Origin: an uncultured Methylococcaceae bacterium
Lineage (GTDB): Bacteria; Pseudomonadota; Gammaproteobacteria; Methylococcales; Methylomonadaceae
Reading direction: 5' to 3'
Assembly: GCA_903945375.1 (NCBI GenBank)
Contig: CAJAVP010000104.1
Span: forward strand, 1-64,000
DNA: 64,000 nt
In this document: in pieces, positions 52,209 to 63,112 of the stretch
Position numbering within the stretch: the first letter of the stretch is position 1
Layout: each line of letters starts with the position of its first letter
Translations under genes and position numbers: made by a program
The notes under the pieces: generated by a model
Told to the model about the DNA's origin: nothing
Database searches by the model: none
The model's input: the letters and a program-made list of their open reading frames with translations, nothing else

Positions 52209-55200
52209 ATGAAATTATCACGTCATTTTCTGTTTTTTATTAAATATAGCTTCTTTCTTGGCTTACTTATTCTTATCAATAGCAACTTTAGTCAGCTGGC
52301 TTATGCCAAAAATCAGCAAAAACATCCCAGTTTGAGTGCTGAAGTCACCAAAGAAACTCTGCAAGCTAAGATTGATGCTATCAATAATCGTCAAGGCTTT
52401 GATGAAGCGACTAAAACCAAATTGCTCAAATTTTATCAATCGGCTCAAGATAATCTCGCCAATAGTGACACGTTTAATGCTCGCACCAGTGATTACAAAT
52501 TAGCGATCAAAGAAGCCCCCGATAAAACCAAGCGCTTGTTAAACGATATTGAACAAACCCAAGCGCGTTTAGCAAAACAAAAATCTGAGGAATTTGCTAC
52601 GCTAGCTACCGATGAATTAGAACAACGCTTAATTATTGAAAAAGAAAAAATCAGTAATTTAAATGAGCAACTTAAAAAACTGGAAAACGAGCTAAGTTTA
52701 CAACAAGCTCGCCCGCAATTGATTCGCCAAGAACTGGCTACGGCAAAACAGGAATTAGAATCGACACAAAAAAAACTGGAAACACCGCCGTCTGCCAATG
52801 AAGCTAAATTGGAAGTCGAAGCATCCCGAATTTTTTTAAAAACCTTATTAGATGCCCGTTCAGCTGAGTTAAAAATGCTAGATATCGAGGCAATCAGCAA
52901 TCCTGCCCGCGTTGAATGGCTAAAAGCGCAGTTTCAATTATTAGAATTACAAAAAAATGCCGACACGCCGGTACAAACAGCTATCGAGAGCGTTTTAAAC
53001 GAGCGTCGTCAACAAGAAGCGCAAGACGCACAGGATGCGCTGAGTCAAGCTGAAAAAGAGCTATCAGGCAAACATCAGGTTATTCAAACAATGACGCGTG
53101 AAAATATTCAGTACAGTCGCGATTTACAAACGGTTACCGAAAAAATAGATCGTTACAACGAACAAAAGAACCATATTGATGCGCAAGCCGCCAGTATTGA
53201 AGATGATTTTAAAAATGCCGACAAAAAAATCAGTTTAGCCGGATTAAGTCCCGCACTAGGGCGAATTTTACGTGAACAGCGACGTAATCTTTTGACCCAA
53301 ATTCAGCAGACATTGCAATCTGAAACTGAACAAAATGAAACCGCCCTGACCAGTTTAGAACAGTTTAAAGTTGAAGATCGCCTAAAAAAATTGGCCGATT
53401 TAAACACAGAACTACAATTAATCATGAATACGCAAGTGGATCATCACTTAGCTGAAGATCAACGCCTGCTGATTCAGGCGGAATTGCGGGTTTTAATGAC
53501 CAATCAAAAAGATTTACTCAATAAGCTGTATCTTGCCGATACCACGTATTTGCGTACTTTGGGGGATTTTGATTTTGCTAGACAGCAAATGAACATCCAA
53601 GCCAATAAATTTGCTGTTTATCTTGATCAACATTTATTGTGGGTACGTAGTTCCGCCCCTCTTGATCTCAGTTTCGTGACAGATTTGTATTATGCCGTGC
53701 AATGGTTATTATCTCCGTTGAATTGGCTAGAAATGCTGGAAGATAGCATTGGAGGATTTGTCCAGCGACCTTTCTGGGCACTATTGGCATTCACAAGTTT
53801 AACCACCCTGCTCTTTTTTCAACCCCGAATTAAACAGCATATAGCCGATATTTCCAATAAAGTGGAACGTATTTCAACGGATCATTTTTACCATACACTT
53901 AAAGCCTTTCTGTTTGTCCTCTTACAAATTGCACCGTTGCCGTTTGCTTTTTTTGTCGAAGGCTCGTTTTTAAGCCATTATTGGCAAGCGGATAATTTCA
54001 GTAAAGCGGTTGGTGTAGGCTTGCAGTCTGCGGCTACTCCTCTGATTATTTTGCAGTTTTTTTATCGTTTCTTTGCGCCTACCGGCATTGCACGAAAGCA
54101 TTTTCAGTGGCATAAAAGTTCAACGACTTTGCTCCGCAAGCAAATTGCTTGGTTACGTTTTGTAACCGTGCCCGCCGTTTTTATCATCAACAGTACCGGC
54201 ATATCTAAGGTGTCTGCCCATAGTGATAGTTTAGGACGGTTAGCATTAATGATAGGGATGTTGGCAATGTCTTTGTTTTTGCATCGAATTCTCGAACCAA
54301 GACGTGGTTTGTTACAACATTTTATCCAAACTCACCCGCACGGTTGGTTATCTCGACTGCGTTACATTTGGTATCCGGCTTTTATTATGATGCCGCTGAT
54401 TATTATTGGGTTTGCCGTAGCCGGTTATTATTTAAGTGCGGTGGAATTACAGCAAAAATTAATTATTACCTTACGTTTGGTCTTTTTGGCGATGATTATC
54501 CATGCCATGGTATTTCGCTGGCTGACTTTAGTGAATCGCCAATTGGCGGTTGCCAATGCTCAACAAAAACGCAAAGCAGCGGCTCTTTCAGAAAAACATC
54601 ATGCCGCACTGGGCGGCGAAGACCCGATCTTACCGGTAGATGAGCAGCTCATTGATATTCCCAAAATTAATGCACAAACCATTAATTTACTAAATGTTTT
54701 TATCAGTATTGCGTTAGTGGTTGGTTTTTCAATCATTTGGAAAAACATCCTGCCGGCGTTTTCATTTTTAGATCAAATTGAGCTTTGGCAGCATCCAGTT
54801 ATCACTAACAACCAAACCAGCTTTGAACCGATTACTTTGACCAATGTGTTGCTCGCCGGTTTGTATACGTTTATCACGGTGGTATCGGTACGGAATTTTT
54901 CCGGAATTATGGAATTGCTAGTTTTTAGACGCTTAGCGATTGAAGCCGGTGGGCGTTATGCGGTCAATCAACTGGCGACGTATCTATTATCTTCTATTGG
55001 CTTTATCGCGGTCGCTAATGAGCTAGGGGGTAGTTGGTCACAAGTCCAATGGTTAGTCGCGGCACTGAGCGTAGGGTTAGGCTTTGGTTTACAAGAAATT
55101 TTTGCCAATTTAGTATCCGGTATCATCTTATTATTTGAGCGCCCCATTCGCGTGGGCGATACCGTCACAGTGGGCGAGGTGACCGGCAAAGTCAGTCGCA

Positions 55201-55652
55201 TTCAAATGCGAGCCACGACGATTATGGATTGGGATCAAAAAGAATTAGTCGTACCCAATAAAACCTTTATCACTAACCAATTAGTCAACTGGACTTTAAC
55301 AGATGCCGTCACGCGAGTGGTGATTAAATTTAATATCGCCAGTCATTCTGACTTGGAATTAGCGCATAAAGTAATGCTAACTACTGTACAAGCCACACCA
55401 ATGGTGCTATCCGATCCAGAACCCTGCGTCTTGTTTATGGGGTTTGGTGAGAGTGCGTTAACGTTTACTATATACGTTTATGTCAGTGAGTTATCGCATC
55501 GTTTGCAAGTCACGCATAATTTGCATATTCGTCTGGTGCACGCGCTCCGTGAACATCATATCGAGTTGCCTTATCCGCAACGCGATATTCATATTCGCTC
55601 GTCAGTTCTAATACCTAGTACAGATGTTGGTTATGGATCACTACCAATTTAG
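52209..55652 (+). CDS. Large mechanosensitive ion channel (MscK/KefA-like)
   Basis: Signal peptide, long coiled coil, multi-TM, C-terminal MscS domain (LSVGLGFGLQEIFANLVSGIILLFERPIRVGDTVTV). Confidence 0.93.
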   Translation: MKLSRHFLFFIKYSFFLGLLILINSNFSQLAYAKNQQKHPSLSAEVTKETLQAKIDAINNRQGFDEATKTKLLKFYQSAQDNLANSDTFNARTSDYKLAIKEAPDKTKRLLNDIEQTQARLAKQKSEEFATLATDELEQRLIIEKEKISNLNEQLKKLENELSLQQARPQLIRQELATAKQELESTQKKLETPPSANEAKLEVEASRIFLKTLLDARSAELKMLDIEAISNPARVEWLKAQFQLLELQKNADTPVQTAIESVLNERRQQEAQDAQDALSQAEKELSGKHQVIQTMTRENIQYSRDLQTVTEKIDRYNEQKNHIDAQAASIEDDFKNADKKISLAGLSPALGRILREQRRNLLTQIQQTLQSETEQNETALTSLEQFKVEDRLKKLADLNTELQLIMNTQVDHHLAEDQRLLIQAELRVLMTNQKDLLNKLYLADTTYLRTLGDFDFARQQMNIQANKFAVYLDQHLLWVRSSAPLDLSFVTDLYYAVQWLLSPLNWLEMLEDSIGGFVQRPFWALLAFTSLTTLLFFQPRIKQHIADISNKVERISTDHFYHTLKAFLFVLLQIAPLPFAFFVEGSFLSHYWQADNFSKAVGVGLQSAATPLIILQFFYRFFAPTGIARKHFQWHKSSTTLLRKQIAWLRFVTVPAVFIINSTGISKVSAHSDSLGRLALMIGMLAMSLFLHRILEPRRGLLQHFIQTHPHGWLSRLRYIWYPAFIMMPLIIIGFAVAGYYLSAVELQQKLIITLRLVFLAMIIHAMVFRWLTLVNRQLAVANAQQKRKAAALSEKHHAALGGEDPILPVDEQLIDIPKINAQTINLLNVFISIALVVGFSIIWKNILPAFSFLDQIELWQHPVITNNQTSFEPITLTNVLLAGLYTFITVVSVRNFSGIMELLVFRRLAIEAGGRYAVNQLATYLLSSIGFIAVANELGGSWSQVQWLVAALSVGLGFGLQEIFANLVSGIILLFERPIRVGDTVTVGEVTGKVSRIQMRATTIMDWDQKELVVPNKTFITNQLVNWTLTDAVTRVVIKFNIASHSDLELAHKVMLTTVQATPMVLSDPEPCVLFMGFGESALTFTIYVYVSELSHRLQVTHNLHIRLVHALREHHIELPYPQRDIHIRSSVLIPSTDVGYGSLPI

Positions 55653-55881
55653 CTTATCCATTAATTCATTACTAATAATCAATTACTTATGTCGTTATAA
55701 TTAGGTCTAAGCTGGTTTTTTTAGCGCTTGATGACAGGATAAACAGAACACGAGAAACCACTTAATTTAAAGTGCATAGCTTTTTTGGTTCTGCCTCATT
55801 TGACATATTGTTTTTATAACAGTACCTTAACCCATTTATTTTTAACCCCCTCTCATAACTACCGGTCACCCAATATCTGTA

Positions 55882-57066
55882 ATGGAACAATTTCAAAGAA
55901 TTAGCCGTTTACCTCCCTATGTTTTTAATATCGTCAACGAACTGAAAGCCAAAGCGCGTGCTGCCGGAGAAGACATTATCGATTTTGGTATGGGAAATCC
56001 TGACCAGCCAACACCGAAGCATATTGTTGATAAAATGATAGAAGCAACGCAGCGCGAAGATACGCATCGTTATTCTATGTCCAAAGGTATTCCACGATTA
56101 CGACGAGCGATTTGCAACTGGTATAAAACACGATTTGATGTGGACTTAAATCCAGAAACTGAAGCGATTGTCACCATTGGCTCAAAAGAAGGTTTAGCAC
56201 ATTTAGCATTAGCCACCTTAGGGCCTGGCGATGTGGTGTTAGTACCCAATCCCGCTTACCCCATACATCCTTACGGTGTCGTGATTGCTGGAGCGGATTT
56301 ACGTCATGTCCCGTTAATTCCCGGTGTGGATTTTTTTGATGAGCTACATAAAGCCATTATTGAAAGCTGGCCTAAGCCCAAAATGCTGATTATTAATTTT
56401 CCGGGCAATCCAACCGCGCAATGTGTTGAATTAGAGTTTTTTGAAAAAATTATCGCCCTCGCCAAAGAGCATAAAATTTGGGTTGTTCATGATATTGCTT
56501 ATGTGGATATCGTTTTTGATGGTTATGTCGCACCCTCCATATTGCAAGTAGAAGGTGCCAAAGACATTGCCGTTGAATTTTTCTCTATGTCAAAAAGCTA
56601 TAATATGCCAGGTTGGCGCGTTGGTTTTATGTGTGGCAATAAAGAATTGGTTTCTGCTTTGGCGCGTATTAAATCGTATCTGGATTATGGCACGTTTACA
56701 CCCATACAAATTGCTGCAATTGCCGCACTAGAAGGTTCACAAGATTGCGTGGCAGAGATTGCAGACATGTATCGCAAACGCCGCGATGTTTTGTGTGAAG
56801 GTCTCAATTCTTCAGGATGGCCAGTGGAAAAACCTAAAGCCACCATGTTTGTTTGGGCAAAAATCCCCGAAGCGTATCAAGCAATGGGCTCATTAGAGTT
56901 TTCTAAAAAGCTATTACTGGAGGCAAAAGTCGCCGTCGCACCCGGCATTGGCTTTGGTCAATATGGTGATGACCATGTGCGCTTCGGTTTAATCGAAAAT
57001 GAACACCGCACGCGTCAAGCGATACGCGGCATTCGCAATATGATGAAAAAAGACCAAGTGGTGTAA
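55882..57066 (+). CDS. alaC: Pyridoxal-phosphate aminotransferase (AlaC-like alanine transaminase)
   Basis: [59 protein letters not shown]. Confidence 0.88.
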   Translation: MEQFQRISRLPPYVFNIVNELKAKARAAGEDIIDFGMGNPDQPTPKHIVDKMIEATQREDTHRYSMSKGIPRLRRAICNWYKTRFDVDLNPETEAIVTIGSKEGLAHLALATLGPGDVVLVPNPAYPIHPYGVVIAGADLRHVPLIPGVDFFDELHKAIIESWPKPKMLIINFPGNPTAQCVELEFFEKIIALAKEHKIWVVHDIAYVDIVFDGYVAPSILQVEGAKDIAVEFFSMSKSYNMPGWRVGFMCGNKELVSALARIKSYLDYGTFTPIQIAAIAALEGSQDCVAEIADMYRKRRDVLCEGLNSSGWPVEKPKATMFVWAKIPEAYQAMGSLEFSKKLLLEAKVAVAPGIGFGQYGDDHVRFGLIENEHRTRQAIRGIRNMMKKDQVV

Positions 57067-57113
57067 GCGCTTACGTGTTACGCAACTGACTAAAACTTAA
57101 ATTGGAGAAAATC

Positions 57114-57320
57114 ATGAAATTTAATCCCTGTGTCGATGAATGCACTTATGACGGTAGCCATTGCAAAGGTTGTGGGCGTTCGCATGAAGAAATTGCAGCC
57201 ACCAAAAAACTGGTTATGTCGATAGTCAATTTTGTACAAGAACAAGATTATGATAATAGCGAGGACTTTATGAGCGTCGTCAGTAAGAGTGTTTTAAAAA
57301 AATTACGACAAGCTCAGTAA
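57114..57320 (+). CDS. DUF1289-like Cys-rich small protein
   Basis: NPCVDECTYDGSHCKGCGRSHEEI. Confidence 0.65.
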   Translation: MKFNPCVDECTYDGSHCKGCGRSHEEIAATKKLVMSIVNFVQEQDYDNSEDFMSVVSKSVLKKLRQAQ

Positions 57321-57370
57321 CGCCTGAATTACCGTAATGCGTTGATAATATAATGACTTTTTAGCTGAAC

Positions 57371-58693
57371 GTGGAGTTTGCTTTGAAACCGATAAAAATA
57401 GGAGTGTTAGGACTGGGAACCGTCGGTGGTGGTACAGTCAATGTTTTAAAACGCAATGCGGCTGAAATTGCACGTCGTGCAGGTCGAGAAATCATCATTA
57501 CCCGAGCCTCGGCAAAACACTTAGACAAACAACGCATTTGTAATACACAAGGCATTCAGTTAACCACCGATCCTATGGACATCATTAATGATCCAGAAAT
57601 CGATATCATCGTGGAATTAATTGGCGGAGCGGGCTTAGTAAAAGACTTAGTCTTAACCGCCATCGCCAACCGTAAGCATGTAGTGACCGCCAACAAATCC
57701 TTAATCGCCTTACATGGTAACGAAATCTTTGCCAAAGCTAGGGAACAAGGTGTCATTGTTGCATTTGAAGCGGCTGTTGCCGGTGGTATTCCGATTATCA
57801 AAGCCTTACGAGAAGGTTTAAGCGGCAACCAAATTCAATGGTTGGCGGGTATTATCAATGGCACGGGCAACTTTATTTTGACCGAAATGCGTGACAAAGG
57901 ACGTGATTTTAATGACGTATTAGCAGAAGCCCAAGCTCTAGGTTACGCCGAAGCAGACCCAACATTTGATGTAGAAGGTATTGATGCCGCTCATAAACTC
58001 ACTATTTTAGCCGCGATTGCTTTCGGCATTCCCTTACAATTCGATAAGGTTTATACCGAAGGCATTACCCAAATCACCCGCACCGACGTTGAATTTGCCG
58101 AACAATTGGGTTATCGCATTAAACATTTAGGCATTGCCAGACAAACCAGCGAAGGCATTGAGCTGCGCGTTCATCCCACTTTAATCCCCGAGCGACGTTT
58201 AATTGCTAATGTTAATGGCGTCATGAACGCCGTGCTGGTAAAAGGTGATGCAGTAGGCGCAACACTTTACTATGGTGCCGGTGCCGGCGCAGAACCCACC
58301 GCCTCTTCCGTCGTTGCCGACATTATTGATGTCGTACGTGCTTTAACATCTGATCCGGAAAATCGTGTGCCGCATTTAGCCTTCCAAGCCGATGCCTTAG
58401 CCGATTTGCCCATGCTAACGTCTGACCGCTTTAGCACGGCGTATTACCTACGCTTAACTGCGGAAGATAAACCCGGCGTGTTAGCCGATGTGACGCGCAT
58501 TCTTGCAGATCACACAATTAGCATCGAAGCCATTATTCAAAAAGAGCCCAACAAAGGTGAATCCGCCATCCCAATTATCATGCTGACTCAAATTACCCTT
58601 GAACACGAAATGAACGCCGCTATTGCTAAAATAGAAGCGCTGCCTACGGTGACCGGCAAAGTCAATCGTATTCGCATGGAAACGTTGGGATAA
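57371..58693 (+). CDS. hom: Homoserine dehydrogenase
   Basis: GVLGLGTVGGGTVNVL, VTANKSLIALHG, C-terminal ACT domain. Confidence 0.96.
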   Translation: MEFALKPIKIGVLGLGTVGGGTVNVLKRNAAEIARRAGREIIITRASAKHLDKQRICNTQGIQLTTDPMDIINDPEIDIIVELIGGAGLVKDLVLTAIANRKHVVTANKSLIALHGNEIFAKAREQGVIVAFEAAVAGGIPIIKALREGLSGNQIQWLAGIINGTGNFILTEMRDKGRDFNDVLAEAQALGYAEADPTFDVEGIDAAHKLTILAAIAFGIPLQFDKVYTEGITQITRTDVEFAEQLGYRIKHLGIARQTSEGIELRVHPTLIPERRLIANVNGVMNAVLVKGDAVGATLYYGAGAGAEPTASSVVADIIDVVRALTSDPENRVPHLAFQADALADLPMLTSDRFSTAYYLRLTAEDKPGVLADVTRILADHTISIEAIIQKEPNKGESAIPIIMLTQITLEHEMNAAIAKIEALPTVTGKVNRIRMETLG

Positions 58694-58758
58694 TTATTTA
58701 GCATCACAAAATGCCCCGTCATTTTCTCTAGGCAATTTAAAATAACATAGGAACAAAA

Positions 58759-59844
58759 ATGAAACGCTACACCGGTTTAATTGAAAACTACCGCTCTCGC
58801 TTGCCCGTCAGTGCGACGACCCGCATTATAAGTTTAGGTGAAGGCAATACCCCGTTAATTGAATTACAAAATATTCCGCGCTTAATTGGCAAAGATGTGC
58901 AAATTTATGTCAAATTTGAAGGTTTAAATCCAACCGGTTCATTTAAAGATCGCGGTATGACAATGGCCGTCACCAAAGCGGTTGAAGCCGGAAGTCAAGC
59001 GATTATTTGTGCATCCACCGGCAATACGTCTGCCTCCGCCGCCGCTTATGCGGTTCGCGCCGGTATTAAAGCCTATGTATTAATTCCAGAAGGTAAAATC
59101 GCCTTAGGAAAATTGGCGCAAACCTTAATGTATGATGCCAAAATTATTCAAATTAATGGTAATTTTGATAAAGGTATGGCGTTAGTCAAAGAAGTCGCAG
59201 AACATGCGCCCGTCACGATTGTTAATTCAATCAATCCCTACCGAATTGAAGGCCAAAAAACGGCAGCGTTTGAAATTGTGGATGAATTAGGTTTTGCACC
59301 TGATTACCACTGTTTGCCGGTCGGCAACGCCGGTAATATCACCGCGTATTGGAAAGGCTATACCGAATACGCCCGGTATTCCGCCAGCCATACGGCGGTT
59401 ACCCGCAGTTTACCCATTATGTGCGGCTATCAAGCCGCGGGTGCCGCACCTTTTGTCGCCGGTCACCCCATTGAGCATCCAGAAACCTTAGCCACCGCCA
59501 TTCGCATTGGCAATCCCCAATCTTGGGATTTGGCCTGGAATGTACAAAAAGAATCGGGCGGCTGGTTTGACAAATTCTCCGATGAACAAATTTTAGCCGC
59601 GCAAAAAATGCTTTCTCAACATGAAGGTGTGTTTTGTGAACCCGCTTCTGCAACCTCCTTAGCAGGCGCATTACACGACTTAAGCACGGGCAAAATCCCT
59701 GAAGGTTCTCGCATTGTTTGCACCTTAACCGGCAATGGCATCAAAGACCCTGATATTGCTATGCAACAATGTGCTAGTGCAAAACCCGTCACGATTAATG
59801 CCAGCTTAGATGCTGTAAAACGGGCAATTTTAGATACGTTGTAA
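58759..59844 (+). CDS. thrC: Threonine synthase
   Basis: LGEGNTPLIEL, NPTGSFKDRGMTMAVTKA, CASTGNTSASAAAYA. Confidence 0.96.
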   Translation: MKRYTGLIENYRSRLPVSATTRIISLGEGNTPLIELQNIPRLIGKDVQIYVKFEGLNPTGSFKDRGMTMAVTKAVEAGSQAIICASTGNTSASAAAYAVRAGIKAYVLIPEGKIALGKLAQTLMYDAKIIQINGNFDKGMALVKEVAEHAPVTIVNSINPYRIEGQKTAAFEIVDELGFAPDYHCLPVGNAGNITAYWKGYTEYARYSASHTAVTRSLPIMCGYQAAGAAPFVAGHPIEHPETLATAIRIGNPQSWDLAWNVQKESGGWFDKFSDEQILAAQKMLSQHEGVFCEPASATSLAGALHDLSTGKIPEGSRIVCTLTGNGIKDPDIAMQQCASAKPVTINASLDAVKRAILDTL

Positions 59845-60114
59845 ACCCATTGAGATTGAGATCTGTCAATTACCCCAGTGATAGCATTATAAAAGCACTA
59901 ACGGTGCGCCATAACTACGGCATTACATGTGAAGAGGCTAATGCGTTTGTAACGCCGAGCGGTCAGACTTGTTTTCATGGATGCTTGATAAAACTCATTA
60001 CTTCGAAAGAATCATGAGCGGTTAACATTTAATCGCTGATGTTGCCCGATATCCCTCTTTAAGTGACAGCCCTCATGGCTAGCCACTTAAAGAGGGACAG
60101 TTTAAGCTCTAACG

Positions 60115-60366
60115 CTAGCTCCGCTTTAGGCGGAGCGTGTACTCCACTCGTTAGCCGTCATGCTTATATGACTGGAACAATGGTTTGATTAGTAGACCAT
60201 GCTGGAGTCAAAAATCATGCTTTTTACTTCCGAATACGCCTCTTTCACAGCCTCTGAAGCGATTGGGTGTCGTGATGGCCTAATGAGAATTGCTGACATT
60301 AACTCGTCATTCCGACATGGATTCGCTATCTCTCTTAATTAAGGTGGATGGCTAAATACTTACCAT
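60115..60366 (-). repeat. Dispersed repeat family copy R4 (inverted relative to R1-R3)
   Basis: Reverse complement of R3 body (TTCCGAATACGCCTCTTTCACAGCCTCTGAAG) plus the GGTAAGTATTTAGCC module of R2. Confidence 0.85.
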
Positions 60367-60426
60367 AAACCACCCCATCTAATTGGAAACAGCTAGGTTT
60401 TGATTTAAGAAAGTCTGATGAAATCG

Positions 60427-60480
60427 ATAAAAAGTGAGTCATATGACACACTTGAATGCGCCATATAACTCACTTTTTAT
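60427..60480. terminator. Long-stem inverted repeat, terminator-like in both directions
   Basis: ATAAAAAGTGAGT...ACTCACTTTTTAT, 13-bp perfect arms flanked by A/T runs. Confidence 0.6.
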
Positions 60481-61020
60481 TATTTTACTTATTTATCAAT
60501 TAGTTACAAAAAACAAATATAACTTCTTATTAATTGCCCGTCGACAAGCTCAGGGCGAATAGTTAAGTATTACCCCGCTTACCCACTTTAAGTAGATAGC
60601 CATTTATTGTTCTCGGGGATCAAAAATGCGATTTTTAGTGCATTTTCAAAACGATAACTCATTGAAAAATAGGCTAACCATTGACCAATGAGAAGTTACA
60701 ATATAATTATTATAAAATTTAGGGCATTTCACGCAATTAGACTGTTTTTTTGTATTGCGTCGTCTTATTGAGAAGACAATTCACTCATAGAAATGCCAAA
60801 ATATTTTATTAAAATTTAGTATTTTAAATACTAATCAAATAGTTAAGAATAACAATTTCTTAAACTAAGTCACTTATAAAGCCCATCATCTAACCTAAAA
60901 AAAAACCATCTTTAGCTGGCATCCTTCCTGCTTATCACCTATCCAATCAGTCCATAAACATTGATAAAAGAGACTGAATGCTTAAAACCCAATTATAACA
61001 ATAAGATCCAGAGGAACACC

Positions 61021-61230
61021 ATGAAACAAGAATTGGCGAATATTACCGCAGGTCAACAAATGGGCGATACCAGTTCGATATTACTAGGAACCGGTTTAGC
61101 GATTGTATCCATGATTATCGTCCCTGCTTTCGCGGTTAGATTGGGTTTAAACGAGAGCTTAACGGGTGCCTTGCGTATTGCTCTGATGAAAGCATCTAGC
61201 AAGGCACTTAAAGGCACACCATCACGCTAA
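61021..61230 (+). CDS. Hypothetical small membrane protein, 69 aa
   Basis: RBS-like GAGGAACACC before ATG at 61021; hydrophobic TSSILLGTGLAIVSMIIVPAFAV. Confidence 0.6.
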   Translation: MKQELANITAGQQMGDTSSILLGTGLAIVSMIIVPAFAVRLGLNESLTGALRIALMKASSKALKGTPSR

Positions 61231-61559
61231 AGCCTAAGAAATTATGGTGATTACGTCGTCATCCGGCAGGAATTGCTGAAACTATTAGTGAATCCCCGTG
61301 TACCCTAGAAGAGATGCCGAGATGATGTAACGAGGGAAGGTCTGAATAGTTATCGAAAAATAACTTACTGCGTCTTTAATCGCTGTTGATAATACCCTAA
61401 GCAGGAGCAAAACAGCTTCTGATTAGCGGTGTGCTTCAGCTAATCAGGAAACAGCTTAGCTATTTTATTTCAACAAAAGCTTGCTGAGGCAATCTGCTTC
61501 ACTGTCATAACCGATCTTTTACAGCGGCGAAATAATCAAGATCGGTTTGGATTTATTGC

Positions 61560-62999
61560 TTAAACGCTCGTACCACCGACAGTCAGTCCGTCAATTTTTA
61601 AGGTGGGCTGTCCAACACCGACCGGTACACTCTGGCCTTCTTTACCACAGGTTCCAACACCACTATCCAGTTCTAAATCGGAGCCAACCATCGATACTTT
61701 AGTCAATACTTCAGGGCCATTTCCAATTAGAGTCGCACCACGCACCGGACGGGTGATTTTGCCATCTTCGATCAAATAGGCTTCACTTGCCGAAAAAACG
61801 AATTTTCCAGACGTAATATCGACTTGACCGCCCGAAAAGTTTTTGGCGTATAAGCCTTTTTTGACGGATTGTAGAATTTCGTCCGGATGATGGTTGCCAG
61901 GTAGCATATACGTGTTCGTCATGCGCGGTAAAGGCAAACAAGCATAGGACTCACGCCGCCCATTACCCGTAGGTTTAACGCCCATTAACCGCGCATTTAA
62001 TTTATCTTGCATGTAGCCTTTTAAAATACCGTTTTCAATCAAAACAGTCTGTTCTGTTGCCGTGCCCTCATCATCAATGCTTAATGAACCGCGACGCCCC
62101 GCTAAAGTGCCATCATCTACCACAGTACATAAATCAGAGGCGACTCGCTCGCCGACTCGACCACTAAAAGCCGATGTGCCTTTGCGATTAAAATCCCCCT
62201 CTAAGCCATGACCGATGGCCTCGTGCAATAAAATACCCGGCCAACCCGGCCCTAATACAACCGTCATATTGCCGGCGGGCGCTTCACCGGCTTCCAAATT
62301 GACTAAGGCTTGTCGTACCGCTTCACGACCAAAATTTAACGCACGATCCTCGTCTATAAAATAACGATAATCCGCTCTCGCGCCGCCACCCATGCTGCCT
62401 TGCTCGCGACGACCTTTTTCAACCACAATAACCGTCACATTCATTCTCACTAAAGGTCTGACATCTGCCGCTAAAACGCCATCTTGGTTCGCAACAAGAA
62501 TATGCTCGTACACGCCAGTTAAGCTAACAATCACTTCTTCAATACGCGAATCGAGCTGACGAGTTTGCTTTTCAACCTCTTGTAACAAGGCGATTTTTTG
62601 TTGGTCTTCTAATGATTTCAATGGGTTGGATAGTGGGTAATAACACGCCGAATTTGCCGCATGCACCAAACCCACTTGAGCATTTTGCCCTTGTCTTAAA
62701 ATGGCTTTTACATTATTAGTTGCCTCTAGTAAGACCGATAAATCAATACGGTCGCTATAAGCAAAGCCAGTTTTCTCGCCAATAACGGCACGCACTCCCG
62801 CGCCCTGTTCGATATTATGACTTCCTTCTTTAATGATGCCGCCTTCCATTACCCAAGATTCAGAATGGGTTGATTGAAAATAAACATCGGCGACATCAAC
62901 CGGAGAACTGAGCAAACTGCCCATAATTATTTCAATTGCGCTTTCATCAATGCCGGACGGCATCAAAATCGCTTGTTTTGCTAAGTTTAATAATTCCAT
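61560..62999 (-). CDS. tldD: Metalloprotease TldD
   Basis: [33 protein letters not shown]. Confidence 0.95.
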   Translation of the reverse strand: MELLNLAKQAILMPSGIDESAIEIIMGSLLSSPVDVADVYFQSTHSESWVMEGGIIKEGSHNIEQGAGVRAVIGEKTGFAYSDRIDLSVLLEATNNVKAILRQGQNAQVGLVHAANSACYYPLSNPLKSLEDQQKIALLQEVEKQTRQLDSRIEEVIVSLTGVYEHILVANQDGVLAADVRPLVRMNVTVIVVEKGRREQGSMGGGARADYRYFIDEDRALNFGREAVRQALVNLEAGEAPAGNMTVVLGPGWPGILLHEAIGHGLEGDFNRKGTSAFSGRVGERVASDLCTVVDDGTLAGRRGSLSIDDEGTATEQTVLIENGILKGYMQDKLNARLMGVKPTGNGRRESYACLPLPRMTNTYMLPGNHHPDEILQSVKKGLYAKNFSGGQVDITSGKFVFSASEAYLIEDGKITRPVRGATLIGNGPEVLTKVSMVGSDLELDSGVGTCGKEGQSVPVGVGQPTLKIDGLTVGGTSV

Positions 63000-63112
63000 A
63001 TGTCGTTACATTATCCGCACCGGCTTATGCGCCGTCTTGAAACCGCCCATTGTATCCATCGGCAGTTGTTTAAAAGGTCACTAGGATACTCGTATCGCAG
63101 AAAAATAGTCAA

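Noticed and set aside
60687-60702. ATGAGAAGTTACA shared between about 60.69 kb and 2.10 kb
   Set aside because: Only about 13 bp and adjacent sequence does not align; could be chance or an IS end, not enough to claim.
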